Position numbers and translations under genes: made by a program | Shown: piece by piece, positions 1-7,321 of the stretch | How the letters are laid out: each line of letters begins with the position of its first letter | How positions within the stretch are numbered: position 1 is the first letter of the stretch | Notes under the pieces: generated by a model | The model's database searches: none | Told to the model about the DNA's origin: nothing | The model's input: only the letters and a program-made list of their open reading frames with translations | Source of the DNA: Hyphomonadaceae bacterium | Lineage (GTDB): Bacteria; Pseudomonadota; Alphaproteobacteria; Caulobacterales; Hyphomonadaceae | Length of the DNA: 64,000 nucleotides | Direction of reading: 5' to 3' | NCBI GenBank assembly: GCA_022844345.1 | Contig: JALHLU010000004.1 | Span: 124,001 to 188,000 of the forward strand

Positions 1-699
1 GCGGACGAGAATGTGCCCGAGCGACTGCTGTTCCTGTCGTTTGCCGCGCCGCTCGGCATCTCGGCTCGCGCCCTCAATATTATGTTCGACGGAGAGATCG
101 GGAGCATGCGGGCTTCGGAGGTCACCAATTATGCCGGCCGCTACTGCATCGGCGTCAGTTACTGCGACACATCGTTTAGCGTCGATCAGATGCAGAAGGA
201 TTGGGCAGAGGCGCTGTCGCCGGAAAATCTGGCGCTGCTGGCTTCTGTCTGGGGCGGCGGGGTCAAGCCCGATGACTCCGATCGGGAAGCATCCGACCCG
301 CGCGCTGCCGCCATGGCGCGAGCGGAATCCGAGATGGCCGGCATCAAGGTCACTCGGCGCGACGCATTGCGGGTGTTCGGCCAGGCCCAGCTTCCGGCTT
401 TTAAAGAGGATGTCAGTCGGATGTGGCCTGACGCCGACAGTCTGCCGCCGAGGTCCTTCGGCGCGCTTGTCTACGTAAGCATCTATTTCGGCCCGAACGC
501 GATAGAGGGACTGGCCGCCGACATGGCCGCCGGCAAGTATCCGAGCGTTCCCGAGGGCATCCGCGCCATGGGCCGGGAGAGGGCCGCGTCAGCGCCAAGC
601 GCGCGGCTGGCCGATATGATCATGGCGAGGGCGGAAGAGCAGGCAAAGCTATACCAGGAAGGGTTGGACAATGCCGTGTCGGGCACTCCCGATATCTGA
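1..699 (+). CDS. GH24 lysozyme-like protein, possibly degenerate (5' end off window)
   Basis: The reading frame is open back to base 1, so the true start may lie upstream; the first in-window starts (GTG 13 in this frame) give about 228 residues. The layout resembles GH24 phage-type lysozyme relatives: a middle part with 'DWAEALSPENLALL' and 'ALRVFGQAQLPAFK', then 'PPRSFGALVYVSIYFG' and a C-terminal 'IRAM...MIMARAEEQAKLYQEGL', matching the family's GALVSL / IRAM / RRxxEAxLF pattern. The glycine-rich turn and catalytic Glu usually found near the N-terminus are not visible, so it may be inactive or its catalytic part lies upstream. The assignment is by eye and moderate at best. Confidence 0.45.
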   Translation, partial: ADENVPERLLFLSFAAPLGISARALNIMFDGEIGSMRASEVTNYAGRYCIGVSYCDTSFSVDQMQKDWAEALSPENLALLASVWGGGVKPDDSDREASDPRAAAMARAESEMAGIKVTRRDALRVFGQAQLPAFKEDVSRMWPDADSLPPRSFGALVYVSIYFGPNAIEGLAADMAAGKYPSVPEGIRAMGRERAASAPSARLADMIMARAEEQAKLYQEGLDNAVSGTPDI

Positions 700-760
700 G
701 GCGCCAATCCGTTTGGAGAGCGGTACAAGTCCGACTAAACTGGCCGCCGGGAGTAAGCTC

Positions 761-1315
761 ATGCGCATATCGGTTTTGACTCTTCTGGCCGTGATGGTGA
801 CATCAGCCGCCTACGCCCAGCGCACGGCCGTGTCGGCGGAGTTGTCGCCGGAGATGGCGGGGGCGGCGTTTGGGCGGACGGTGACGGATGTCTGCGTGGC
901 GGCGGTTTCGGGGAATGGTGTGAGTTCGTTGGCCGCGACGCGTGAGGGCAAGGTCTCGCCGACGCAGGATGCTGTGACGCGCCAGCAGGCCGGGGCCGGG
1001 GTGGACGAGACGGTGTGGGACGTGGCTGAAGCGAAGGGCGTGGTGACTGTGCGCGAGACGGCGGGGCGGTGCATCGTGTCGGTCTATGGGCCGGCGGCGG
1101 CGCCGGTGATCATGCAGCTTGGGGCGGAGCTGGAGACCGGACACCGGTTCGAGCGGCTGATGTCGCCGCAGGGGCCGAACGGGCTGGGCCTGTCGCTGAT
1201 GCGCAGCGAGGGCGGCAAGTCCGTGATGGTTCAGCTGCAGGGCGTACAGCCCGGCGCGCCGGGGCATCAATCGCGCTTCAACGTGGTGACGGCGACGGTG
1301 TTCGTCGCCCAATAG
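761..1315 (+). CDS. Secreted hypothetical protein with Cys-Trp-Cys layout
   Basis: The start is ATG 761, where a clear signal peptide begins (MRISVLTLLAVMVTSAAYAQ, cleavage after AYA); the frame extends upstream without signal-like sequence, and 'gggag' precedes the ATG. The mature protein of about 165 residues carries one Cys near 'VTDVC', a Trp at 'ETVWDV' and a second Cys at 'AGRCIVSVYGP', so one disulfide is likely in the periplasm. It lies 15 bases ahead of the metallophosphoesterase and may be co-transcribed with it. The family is not recognised; the layout resembles the secreted protein at 2922-3632. Confidence 0.7.
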   Translation: MRISVLTLLAVMVTSAAYAQRTAVSAELSPEMAGAAFGRTVTDVCVAAVSGNGVSSLAATREGKVSPTQDAVTRQQAGAGVDETVWDVAEAKGVVTVRETAGRCIVSVYGPAAAPVIMQLGAELETGHRFERLMSPQGPNGLGLSLMRSEGGKSVMVQLQGVQPGAPGHQSRFNVVTATVFVAQ

Positions 1316-1330
1316 GTCTGCCGGAGCTGC

Positions 1331-2302
1331 ATGAGCGACATCATCGTAATGCTGGCCTGGGCGGGTGCGATCGCCTGGCCCCTGCTGCTGGGGTTCGCGC
1401 TGTGGCGCGGGCTGAAGAAGGCGCGCGGGCCGGGATGGATCGGCTGGTCGCTGATCGGCGTGGTGAGCGTTGCGTGGTTCCTCGGGATCTGGGCCGTGCT
1501 GTGGGAGCCGCAGCAGCTGGTGATCCGCCGCGTCGAGGCGACGAGTGTGGCGTGGAGCGGGGCGCCGCTGAAGATCGGCGTGATCTCGGACACGCACACG
1601 GACGGACCGCATATGGGGATCGGCCGGCTCAACAGCATTGTCGACAGGATGAACGCGGAACAGCCGGACATTGTGGTGCTGCTGGGCGATTTCGTTGGCG
1701 GCCATGCCGCGCTTGCAGAGCGCGGGGAGGCGGAGCGTGGGGAGATCGCAGACGGGCTTGCGGTGTTCTCGCGCCTGAGGGCGCCGCTGGGCGTGCATGC
1801 CGTGCTGGGCAATCATGACTGGTGGTATGACGGCCCGATGGTGGAGGCCGCGCTGAAGCTGGCGGGTGTCAATGTGATGGAGAATGGCCGTCGCCGCATC
1901 GAGCGCGAGGGCGGGGCGCTCTGGGTTGGCGGGCTGGCGGACTATGATTCCGAACGGTCGCAGCCTTCCTATGGCGTGACGCTGGGCCAGCAGGCCGACG
2001 ACGATCCGGCAGTTCCCGAGGACGAGCCGGTGATCGTGATGAGCCATTGGCCCGATGTGTTTGCGGTGGCGCCCGACCGGGTGGCGCTGACGCTGGCGGG
2101 GCATTCGCATTGCGGGCAGGTGAACCTGCCGTTCCTCGGGCGGCCGGTGGCGGTATCGGAAGGCTCGCGGCGCTGGCCGTGCGGGCTATACGAGGAGCGC
2201 GGGCGCAGGCTTTACGTGTCGGGCGGGGTGGGGGTGTCCGTGATGCCGGTGCGGTTCGGCCAACCCCCTGAAATCGCGGTGGTAACGCTTCGGGCCCGAT
2301 AG
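1331..2302 (+). CDS. Membrane-anchored calcineurin-like metallophosphoesterase
   Basis: Product of 323 residues with two N-terminal membrane segments (about 5-25 and 36-57), followed by a complete metallophosphoesterase domain: D87-T-H89, G119-D120, the G-N161-H162-D163 motif, H239 in 'MSHWPD', and G-H258-S-H260-C-G-Q near the C-terminus. These bind two metal ions in the family and support hydrolysis of phosphomonoester, phosphodiester or pyrophosphate bonds. Relatives of this YkuE/YaeI type are membrane proteins; some act on UDP-diacylglucosamine in lipid A synthesis, but the substrate here cannot be told from sequence. The active site would sit on one face of the inner membrane. Confidence 0.85.
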   Translation: MSDIIVMLAWAGAIAWPLLLGFALWRGLKKARGPGWIGWSLIGVVSVAWFLGIWAVLWEPQQLVIRRVEATSVAWSGAPLKIGVISDTHTDGPHMGIGRLNSIVDRMNAEQPDIVVLLGDFVGGHAALAERGEAERGEIADGLAVFSRLRAPLGVHAVLGNHDWWYDGPMVEAALKLAGVNVMENGRRRIEREGGALWVGGLADYDSERSQPSYGVTLGQQADDDPAVPEDEPVIVMSHWPDVFAVAPDRVALTLAGHSHCGQVNLPFLGRPVAVSEGSRRWPCGLYEERGRRLYVSGGVGVSVMPVRFGQPPEIAVVTLRAR

Positions 2303-2378
2303 CGGGGCCTTGGCCAAACTGCCGCCTTTACAGGGGTTTCAGGACTGGTAGACCGTCGCCCGGTACAAAGGGACGCCC

Positions 2379-2777
2379 ATGGCCGACACGCTTAGCTTTT
2401 CGCTGGTTTCTCCCGAGCGCGAACTGTTTTCCGGCGACGTGAAACAGGTCGATGCCCCGGGCGTCGAAGGTGAGTTCGGCGTGCTGCCGGCTCATGCTCC
2501 GTTCATGACGGTTTTGAAACCGGGCGTCGTGCGCATCCATGAAGCTGCGGGCGTGACGCCTGTGTTCGTGCGCGGCGGCTTTGCCGACGTGACGCCGGCG
2601 GGCCTGACGATCCTCGCCGAAGAGGCCGTGCGGCTGTCGGATGTGGATGCCGTGGCGCTGGACGCGGAGATCGCCAAGGTTCGCTCGGATGCAAACGATC
2701 CGGGCGATGAAGCCCGCAAGGCGCGCGCGACAGAACGTCTGGCGTATCTTGAGGCGCTGAAGGCCGCGCTGAAATAG
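2379..2777 (+). CDS. atpC: ATP synthase F1 epsilon subunit
   Basis: Product of 132 residues, a normal length for the epsilon subunit. The N-terminal beta-barrel is intact, with the family's hallmark 'GVEGEFGVLPAHAP' (about 28-41) and 'VFVRGGFADV' further on; a short two-helix C-terminal part with 'ARKARATERLAYLEALK' ends it. Epsilon joins the rotor stalk of F1 to the c-ring and restrains ATP hydrolysis. The immediate upstream gene is a metallophosphoesterase rather than atpD, and no other atp gene is in the window. Convergence with rppH downstream matches the usual alphaproteobacterial arrangement. Confidence 0.93.
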   Translation: MADTLSFSLVSPERELFSGDVKQVDAPGVEGEFGVLPAHAPFMTVLKPGVVRIHEAAGVTPVFVRGGFADVTPAGLTILAEEAVRLSDVDAVALDAEIAKVRSDANDPGDEARKARATERLAYLEALKAALK

Positions 2778-2811
2778 GCCACGTGGCGGCGCTACGCCAA
2801 CTCACTTCCCA

Positions 2812-2836
2812 GAATTCACTTCACCGAATTCACTTC
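2812..2836. repeat. 11-bp direct repeat downstream of atpC
   Basis: The 11-mer GAATTCACTTC occurs at 2812-2822 and again at 2826-2836, and a partial third copy (CTCACTTC) lies at 2801-2808. It sits in the 144-base gap between atpC and the next secreted protein. Role unknown; it may be chance slippage or a binding site. Confidence 0.5.
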
Positions 2837-2921
2837 GCCGGCGAAATCCGCTTCAGGTCCGCGCCAAACACGGGTAGTGTGACCGTGGGTGCTGTTCGAC
2901 GTGTCGATGGGGGATGGGGCG

Positions 2922-3632
2922 ATGATCAATCTCATTGCAGGTTTGTCTGTGTTCGCGGCCGCGTGTGCGATGGCGGCTGCGCCGCTGGCGCATGCGCAGG
3001 ATGGCGGCGGGCGTCCGCCTGGACAGCTGACGCTGAAGCGGGTGCTGGAACGCGATACCAATGCGCCGGCCGAGGAGCCGGCAGCGGCGGCGCCTGCTGC
3101 TGATGCAGGCGGCGAGGCCAGTGTTGTCGCCGCACCATCACCGGCTTTGGCGAAGGCGCCGATATTCGCGAGCGGCGCACCTAGAGAGATGGCGCCCGTT
3201 GCGGTCACGCGCCTGGTGATGTCGGTGTGCGGCCGTGATGATGGCAGCGGTCTTGTTGCGGCGGCGGATGCGCGGGGCATGGGCGAGCCACAGCCGCCGC
3301 CGGCCCAGCTGATCCGTGCGCTGCCAAGCGATGCGCGGACCTGGCGCGTCCCATCCTCGGACGGCGAGGTGTATCTGGTTGGCTATGACGTTGCGCCGAT
3401 GCGATGTGGCGCGGCCGTGCTGTACGCCATTCCCGGCGGCACTTTCGAAAAGGCGCAGGCGCAGCTGATGGGGCCGGAGCATGGCTTCGTGGTGGATTCC
3501 TCGCAGGTGATGGCTGGCGACGTGCAGTGGACGCGGCTGCGCGCGGCCGACGGGCAGTTCATCGACGTGATGGAATATCCCGAGCGCAATGGCCTGCCAC
3601 CCGCGGTGCGGCTGGACTACCTGCCGAAATAG
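2922..3632 (+). CDS. Secreted hypothetical protein with Pro/Ala linker
   Basis: ATG 2922 is preferred over the upstream GTG at 2889 because a signal peptide starts there (MINLIAGLSVFAAACAMA, cleavage after AHA) and a purine-rich 'gggggatgggg' precedes it. Length is 236 residues. After the signal come a Pro/Ala/Glu-rich linker (about 30-75) and a folded domain with Cys at 'VMSVCG' and 'PMRCGAAVLYAIP' and a Trp between them at 'ARTWRVP'. The spacing resembles the protein at 761-1315. The family is not recognised; it is probably periplasmic with one disulfide. It converges with rppH, five bases away. Confidence 0.65.
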   Translation: MINLIAGLSVFAAACAMAAAPLAHAQDGGGRPPGQLTLKRVLERDTNAPAEEPAAAAPAADAGGEASVVAAPSPALAKAPIFASGAPREMAPVAVTRLVMSVCGRDDGSGLVAAADARGMGEPQPPPAQLIRALPSDARTWRVPSSDGEVYLVGYDVAPMRCGAAVLYAIPGGTFEKAQAQLMGPEHGFVVDSSQVMAGDVQWTRLRAADGQFIDVMEYPERNGLPPAVRLDYLPK

Positions 3633-3637
3633 CTTGC

Positions 3638-4162
3638 TCAGCCCGGCGCCGCCCACTTCGCAAAGTGTGTGGCGACTTCGGCGTAGACGGCGGCCTTGAA
3701 GGGGATGACGAGGCCGGGGGCGGCTTCGAGCGCAGCCCATTTCCAGGCGTCGAATTCGACGGTGTGCTTGTCGAGGCGAAAGTCGGTGTCCGAGCCGGTG
3801 AAGCGGTAGGCGAACCATTTCTGGCGCTGGCCGAAATAGGGGCCGGTGAGGCGGGCCTTCAGGGCTGGCGGGAAGTCGTAGAACAGCCAGGGCTCAAGCT
3901 CTTCCAGCAGTTCGACCTGGCCGGGTTCGAGGCCGGTTTCCTCGCCAAGCTCGCGCAACGCAGCTTCAGCCGGCGTCTCGCCGCGATCGATGCCTCCCTG
4001 TGGCATCTGCCAGGCGTAGCGCACATCGTCCTTGCGCAGGCCGACGCGGCGGCCGAGCCAGACATGGCCCTTGCGCGAGAAGAGTGCGAGGCCGACGTTC
4101 GGCCTGTAGAGCGACGGGTCGCGGCCGCCCTGGGTGGGATCGGCGGCGGGCGCGTCGCTCAC
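3638..4162 (-). CDS. rppH: RNA pyrophosphohydrolase (Nudix)
   Basis: Start is GTG 4162, whose GTGA overlaps the stop of the upstream gene by four bases; this gives 174 residues, the family norm. 'YRPNVGLALFS' opens the domain, and a perfect Nudix box (G-x5-E-x7-R-E-L-x-E-E-x-G-L) spans residues 56-78. 'WQMPQGGID' just ahead of it and 'FGQRQKWF' after it are typical of RppH. The enzyme removes pyrophosphate from 5'-triphosphate mRNA ends to start decay, and members also hydrolyse dinucleoside polyphosphates. It is the last gene of the minus-strand ctpA-side operon and converges with the secreted protein that ends at 3632. Confidence 0.92.
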   Translation of the reverse strand: MSDAPAADPTQGGRDPSLYRPNVGLALFSRKGHVWLGRRVGLRKDDVRYAWQMPQGGIDRGETPAEAALRELGEETGLEPGQVELLEELEPWLFYDFPPALKARLTGPYFGQRQKWFAYRFTGSDTDFRLDKHTVEFDAWKWAALEAAPGLVIPFKAAVYAEVATHFAKWAAPG

Positions 4163-5322
4163 GGCTTGGCCTGGACGCCTGCAGCGGCGGAGGCGGGGGC
4201 GAGCTGGTATCCCTTGGCCTTGAGGCCTTCGGCCCACAGACGGAACTGCTCGATCGTGACCGGGTAGGCAAAGCCTACGCCGATGGCGCTGCCGTTCTGG
4301 ATGGCGAGCGCTTCGAGGGCGAGCAGCTGGCGGTCGATCGAGTCGGCCGTGAGTTCAGCATCGACAATGCGGTCGGCGACGGTGAAGTCGAGGCCGGTCT
4401 GGTTGGCGGTCTGCGGCAGGGCGGAGCGCGCGGCGCCCCCATCGTGCACGAAGACGAGGCCGCGATCCTTGAGCGCCTTCATCACCGGGCCGGCGGCTGC
4501 GCCGTCGGTGGCGAACTTCGCGCCCTGGTAGTTGGTGACGCCGAAATAGCCTGTCGCCTTGCCGAGCAGCACGTTGAGGCGGCGGACGTTTTCCTCGGCC
4601 TTTGCCGTGGTGACGAGCGTGAGCGGGCCGGTGTCGACGTTGGGATAGTCGTAGGCTTCCATCGGCAGTTCGAGCAGGACCTCGTGGCCGGCGGCGCGCG
4701 CCTTGTTGATCCAGGTCTGCAGGTTCGGCGCGTAGGGCACGAAGGAGAGCGTGACTTCCGGCGGCAATTCCTCGATGGCGGCGTTGGTGTGTTTCTGCGT
4801 CATGCCAAGGCCGCCAACGATGAGGGCGATCTTGGGTGAACCGCTGACGGGGGCGAAGGGGCGGGCATAGGCCTGGGCGGGCGTGCGGCCATCGGGGCCG
4901 ATCTTCGGCAGGTCGCCTGCGCCGGTGCGTTCATAGAAGCCGGCGATGGGCGCGCGCGGCAGGCCGGCGGCGGCGGCGCCGGGGTTGGACGAAATCTCGG
5001 TGACGGTGATGGTGACGGGACCGCCCTCACCCTCGATCGCGGCGTCGCTGAGGTCTTCGTATTCGATGCCCAGATCCGGCGCAGTTGCGCTGTGGGCCTC
5101 GAGGTGTTCGGGGCCGAGGCGGTTCTTGAGCGGGGGCGGGGGCCCGTTCTGTTCGGTGTAGAGCGCCAGTTCGATGCGGGGGCCACCGGCCTCCTCGCTG
5201 CCGAACAGCATGGCCGCGCCGAACGCGCCTGCGCCCAGCGTGCCGAAGGTTGCGAGACTCAGCGCGACGTGGCTGAGGCCCGTCCGCAATACCGATCCGT
5301 CAGCGATACGCGACGCAGACAT
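4159..5322 (-). CDS. Divergent polysaccharide deacetylase family protein
   Basis: Start is ATG 5322, preceded by GAGAGGA; the frame's longer upstream part runs into the repeat region and is not protein-like. The 387-residue product has one N-terminal membrane segment (about 15-40), a Pro-rich region, then a YibQ-type domain opening with 'KIALIVGGLGM' and continuing through 'LSFVPYAPNLQTWINKARAAGHEVLLELPME' (split here by function, not sequence) to 'GSAIGVGFAYP'. The family shares the deacetylase beta/alpha fold but lacks most metal ligands, and is thought to act on envelope polysaccharide or amidase regulation. Its stop overlaps the rppH start. Confidence 0.85.
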   Translation of the reverse strand: MSASRIADGSVLRTGLSHVALSLATFGTLGAGAFGAAMLFGSEEAGGPRIELALYTEQNGPPPPLKNRLGPEHLEAHSATAPDLGIEYEDLSDAAIEGEGGPVTITVTEISSNPGAAAAGLPRAPIAGFYERTGAGDLPKIGPDGRTPAQAYARPFAPVSGSPKIALIVGGLGMTQKHTNAAIEELPPEVTLSFVPYAPNLQTWINKARAAGHEVLLELPMEAYDYPNVDTGPLTLVTTAKAEENVRRLNVLLGKATGYFGVTNYQGAKFATDGAAAGPVMKALKDRGLVFVHDGGAARSALPQTANQTGLDFTVADRIVDAELTADSIDRQLLALEALAIQNGSAIGVGFAYPVTIEQFRLWAEGLKAKGYQLAPASAAAGVQAKP

Positions 5323-5505
5323 GGTGGTCCTCTCATATACCCCGCCCAACAGCGGACTCTTGCGCCGGATCGTTAAGAACGCGGAAACGCGCGGGGAGCC
5401 GGGGTGCGGTAAATCAGCTGTAAATGCTGGGGGAAATGTGGCGGGTGGGGGTTGTGCAGTCCGGGCGGGGCTTCGCAAGGGCAATAAGGGGCAATGGGGC
5501 ATCCG

Positions 5506-5627
5506 CCGCTCGTCCTGACGAAGGTCAGGACCCAAGGCTGACGTTGAGGCTTGTTCTGGCATTAAGCTTCAAGGCTGTTCAAGGTGCGCGACCGTTCCTG
5601 GATCCTGACTTTCGTCAGGATGAGCGG
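5506..5627. repeat. 122-bp inverted-repeat element, copy 1
   Basis: The element is bounded by two inverted copies of a 30-bp unit (CCGCTCGTCCTGACGAAG... at 5506 and its partner ending ...CAGGATGAGCGG at 5627). Each unit is itself a hairpin: GTCCTGAC-GAAG-GTCAGGAC at 5512-5531 and TCCTGAC-TTTC-GTCAGGA at 5603-5620. The centre contains 'aagcttcaaggc'. A second copy of exactly the same length lies at 8538-8659. It sits in the 490-base gap between ctpA and the deacetylase gene and looks like a REP/BIME-type non-autonomous repeat. Confidence 0.75.
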
Positions 5628-5684
5628 GACAAGGTAAGGCTGTCCGCTCAATTCGATCGTGCTGTGAGGGCGGTGTATGCGGCC

Positions 5685-5732
5685 CTTGGGTTCCAGCTCT
5701 ACGCGCTTACGCGCTTCGCCTGGAATGACAGG
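5685..5732. repeat. Dispersed repeat fragment (GGGTTCCA...GGAATGACA type)
   Basis: The segment reads 'cttgggttccagctctacgc' then 'gcttcgcctggaatgacagg', with a short inner inverted repeat ACGCGCTTACGCGC-like core. Its two ends match one half of the larger element at 15004-15114 ('cctgggttccggc' ... 'gtccggaatgacat'). It is probably a partial copy of that family. Apart from the repeats and the ctpA terminator I see no gene in 5323-5811. Confidence 0.55.
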
Positions 5733-5758
5733 GTGGGGTTGTCGCTCCTGATCCAAAC

Positions 5759-5786
5759 GAAAAGGCCCGCTCGGTGGAGCGGGCCT
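5759..5786 (-). terminator. Rho-independent terminator of ctpA
   Basis: On the minus strand, AGGCCCGCTC (5786-5777) pairs with GAGCGGGCCT (5772-5763) around a four-base loop and is followed by a T-tract (the run of A at 5759-5763 on the plus strand). It starts 26 bases past the ctpA stop. Confidence 0.85.
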
Positions 5787-5811
5787 CTTGCTGGTTCGCT
5801 TGTGGCCAGCC

Positions 5812-7173
5812 TTACGGCGTCGCGGGCGCGGGCGCAGCCGGCGCCTGTGCGACGGCGTTGCTTGAGCCCGGGATCGCCTTGCCGGCGCGGATAAGGGCGA
5901 CGGCCTGGTCGAGCTGGTAATCCTCGCCCTTGTACTCTGCGGACGGCATGTCGGCGGGGGCGTGCGGCGGGGCGCGCTCGGCGCCCTGGTCGTTTTCGAG
6001 GGCGTTGGGCAGGCTCGCCTCGCTGAAGCGCTGGGCCCGGGCATTCATGGCGGCGACGTCTTCTTCCGACAGATGGATGGGCCCGACCTCGAAGTCCGGA
6101 TTGATGCCCGCGCCCTGGATGGAGCGGCCGGCGGGTGTGTAGTAGCGCGAGGTGGTGAGGCGCATCGCGCCCTTGCCTTCGCCCAGCGGCAGCACAGTCT
6201 GCACCGAGCCCTTGCCGAACGAGGTTGTGCCCATGACGACGGCGCGATCGCGGTCCTGCAGCGCGCCGGCGACGATTTCCGCAGCCGAAGCCGAGCCGCC
6301 ATTGATCAGGACGACGATCGGCAGATCGTCCGGGAAGCGCGTGGCGCGAACGCCGTTGTAGCGCTTGGAGTCCGTGGTGCGGCGGCCGCGCGTTGAGACG
6401 ATCTCGCCGCCATTGAGGAAGCGCGAGGAGACTTCGATGGAGGCTTCCAGAAGCCCGCCCGGATTGTCGCGCAGGTCGAGCACGAGGCCCTTCATGCCGC
6501 GAGTGTCCTTGCGGACCTGTTCGATGGCGCGGTCGAGCGCCTTCACGGTCTGCTCGTTGAAGGTGGTGACGCGGATGTAGCCGACATCCTCGATCGCTTT
6601 CACCTTCACGACTTCGGGACGGATGACCTCGCGCGTGATCGTGACGTCGAACGGTTCGACATTCTCGCGGACGACGGTGACCGTGAGAGGCGAGCCGACC
6701 AGGCCGCGCATCTGCTTGACGGCGTCGTTGAGCGGCAGGCCGACAATCGACTTGCCGTCGATGGCGGTGAGGAAGTCGCCGGACTTGATGCCGGCGCGGA
6801 AGGCGGGCGTGCCGTCCATGGGCGCCACGACCTTCACGAAGCCGTCCTGGCCGGTAACCTCGATGCCAAGGCCGCCATATTCGCCTGACGTTGTGGTCTG
6901 CATGTCCTTGAAGTCGTCGGGATCAAGGTAGCTGGAGTGCGGGTCGAGCGAGCCGAGCATGCCGTTGATAGCGGCCTCGATCGCTTCGCCGGTCTCGAAT
7001 TCGGTGACGTAGTTGGCCTGGGCCTTGGACAGGATGTCGGCGAACAGATCGAGATGCTGGAGCACCTCGGCCTTCTTGGTGGACGCGCTGTTGGGCAGGG
7101 CGAAGGCCGTCACGCCAATGGCGGCGACTGCGAGCCCTGCGCCGATGACCGGCGCCAACAACCACTTGCGCAT
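5812..7173 (-). CDS. ctpA: S41 family carboxy-terminal processing protease
   Basis: Start is ATG 7173, with AGGAG upstream; 453 residues. An N-terminal signal or anchor (1-27) is followed by a helical region with 'LDPHSSYL', a PDZ domain from about 98 ('GEYGGLGIEV') to 170, and the S41 catalytic domain. The catalytic pair is Ser296 in 'GGSASAAEI' and Lys321 in 'SFGKGSVQT', at the 25-residue spacing of the family. These periplasmic proteases cut substrates at their C-termini and, with envC-type partners, control peptidoglycan hydrolases. The C-terminal Ala/Pro-rich tail after about 425 is probably disordered. It lies between envC and the deacetylase gene, as in many alphaproteobacteria. Confidence 0.92.
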   Translation of the reverse strand: MRKWLLAPVIGAGLAVAAIGVTAFALPNSASTKKAEVLQHLDLFADILSKAQANYVTEFETGEAIEAAINGMLGSLDPHSSYLDPDDFKDMQTTTSGEYGGLGIEVTGQDGFVKVVAPMDGTPAFRAGIKSGDFLTAIDGKSIVGLPLNDAVKQMRGLVGSPLTVTVVRENVEPFDVTITREVIRPEVVKVKAIEDVGYIRVTTFNEQTVKALDRAIEQVRKDTRGMKGLVLDLRDNPGGLLEASIEVSSRFLNGGEIVSTRGRRTTDSKRYNGVRATRFPDDLPIVVLINGGSASAAEIVAGALQDRDRAVVMGTTSFGKGSVQTVLPLGEGKGAMRLTTSRYYTPAGRSIQGAGINPDFEVGPIHLSEEDVAAMNARAQRFSEASLPNALENDQGAERAPPHAPADMPSAEYKGEDYQLDQAVALIRAGKAIPGSSNAVAQAPAAPAPATP

Positions 7174-7321
7174 GCGCGCTGCTCCTATGTCCTCAACCCC
7201 ACGGCTTACTTTGCCGTCATCTGCGCGAAACTCAACTGCGCCAGACGCCGCGCAGGCCGGTTTTGGCGCCTGAAACGATAATGTTTCCACGACTCCGGCG
7301 ACTCTGGGTGAGCTTTTGGGC

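Noticed and set aside
803-2110. Long antisense frame (435 codons) opposite the metallophosphoesterase
   Set aside because: Rich in His, Arg and Pro with no domain; it arises from GC-rich codon use of the real gene. The same holds for the frames opposite the TonB receptor (10443-12500), the TPR protein (21958-23400), the esterase (28901-30028) and sucA (58993-60168).
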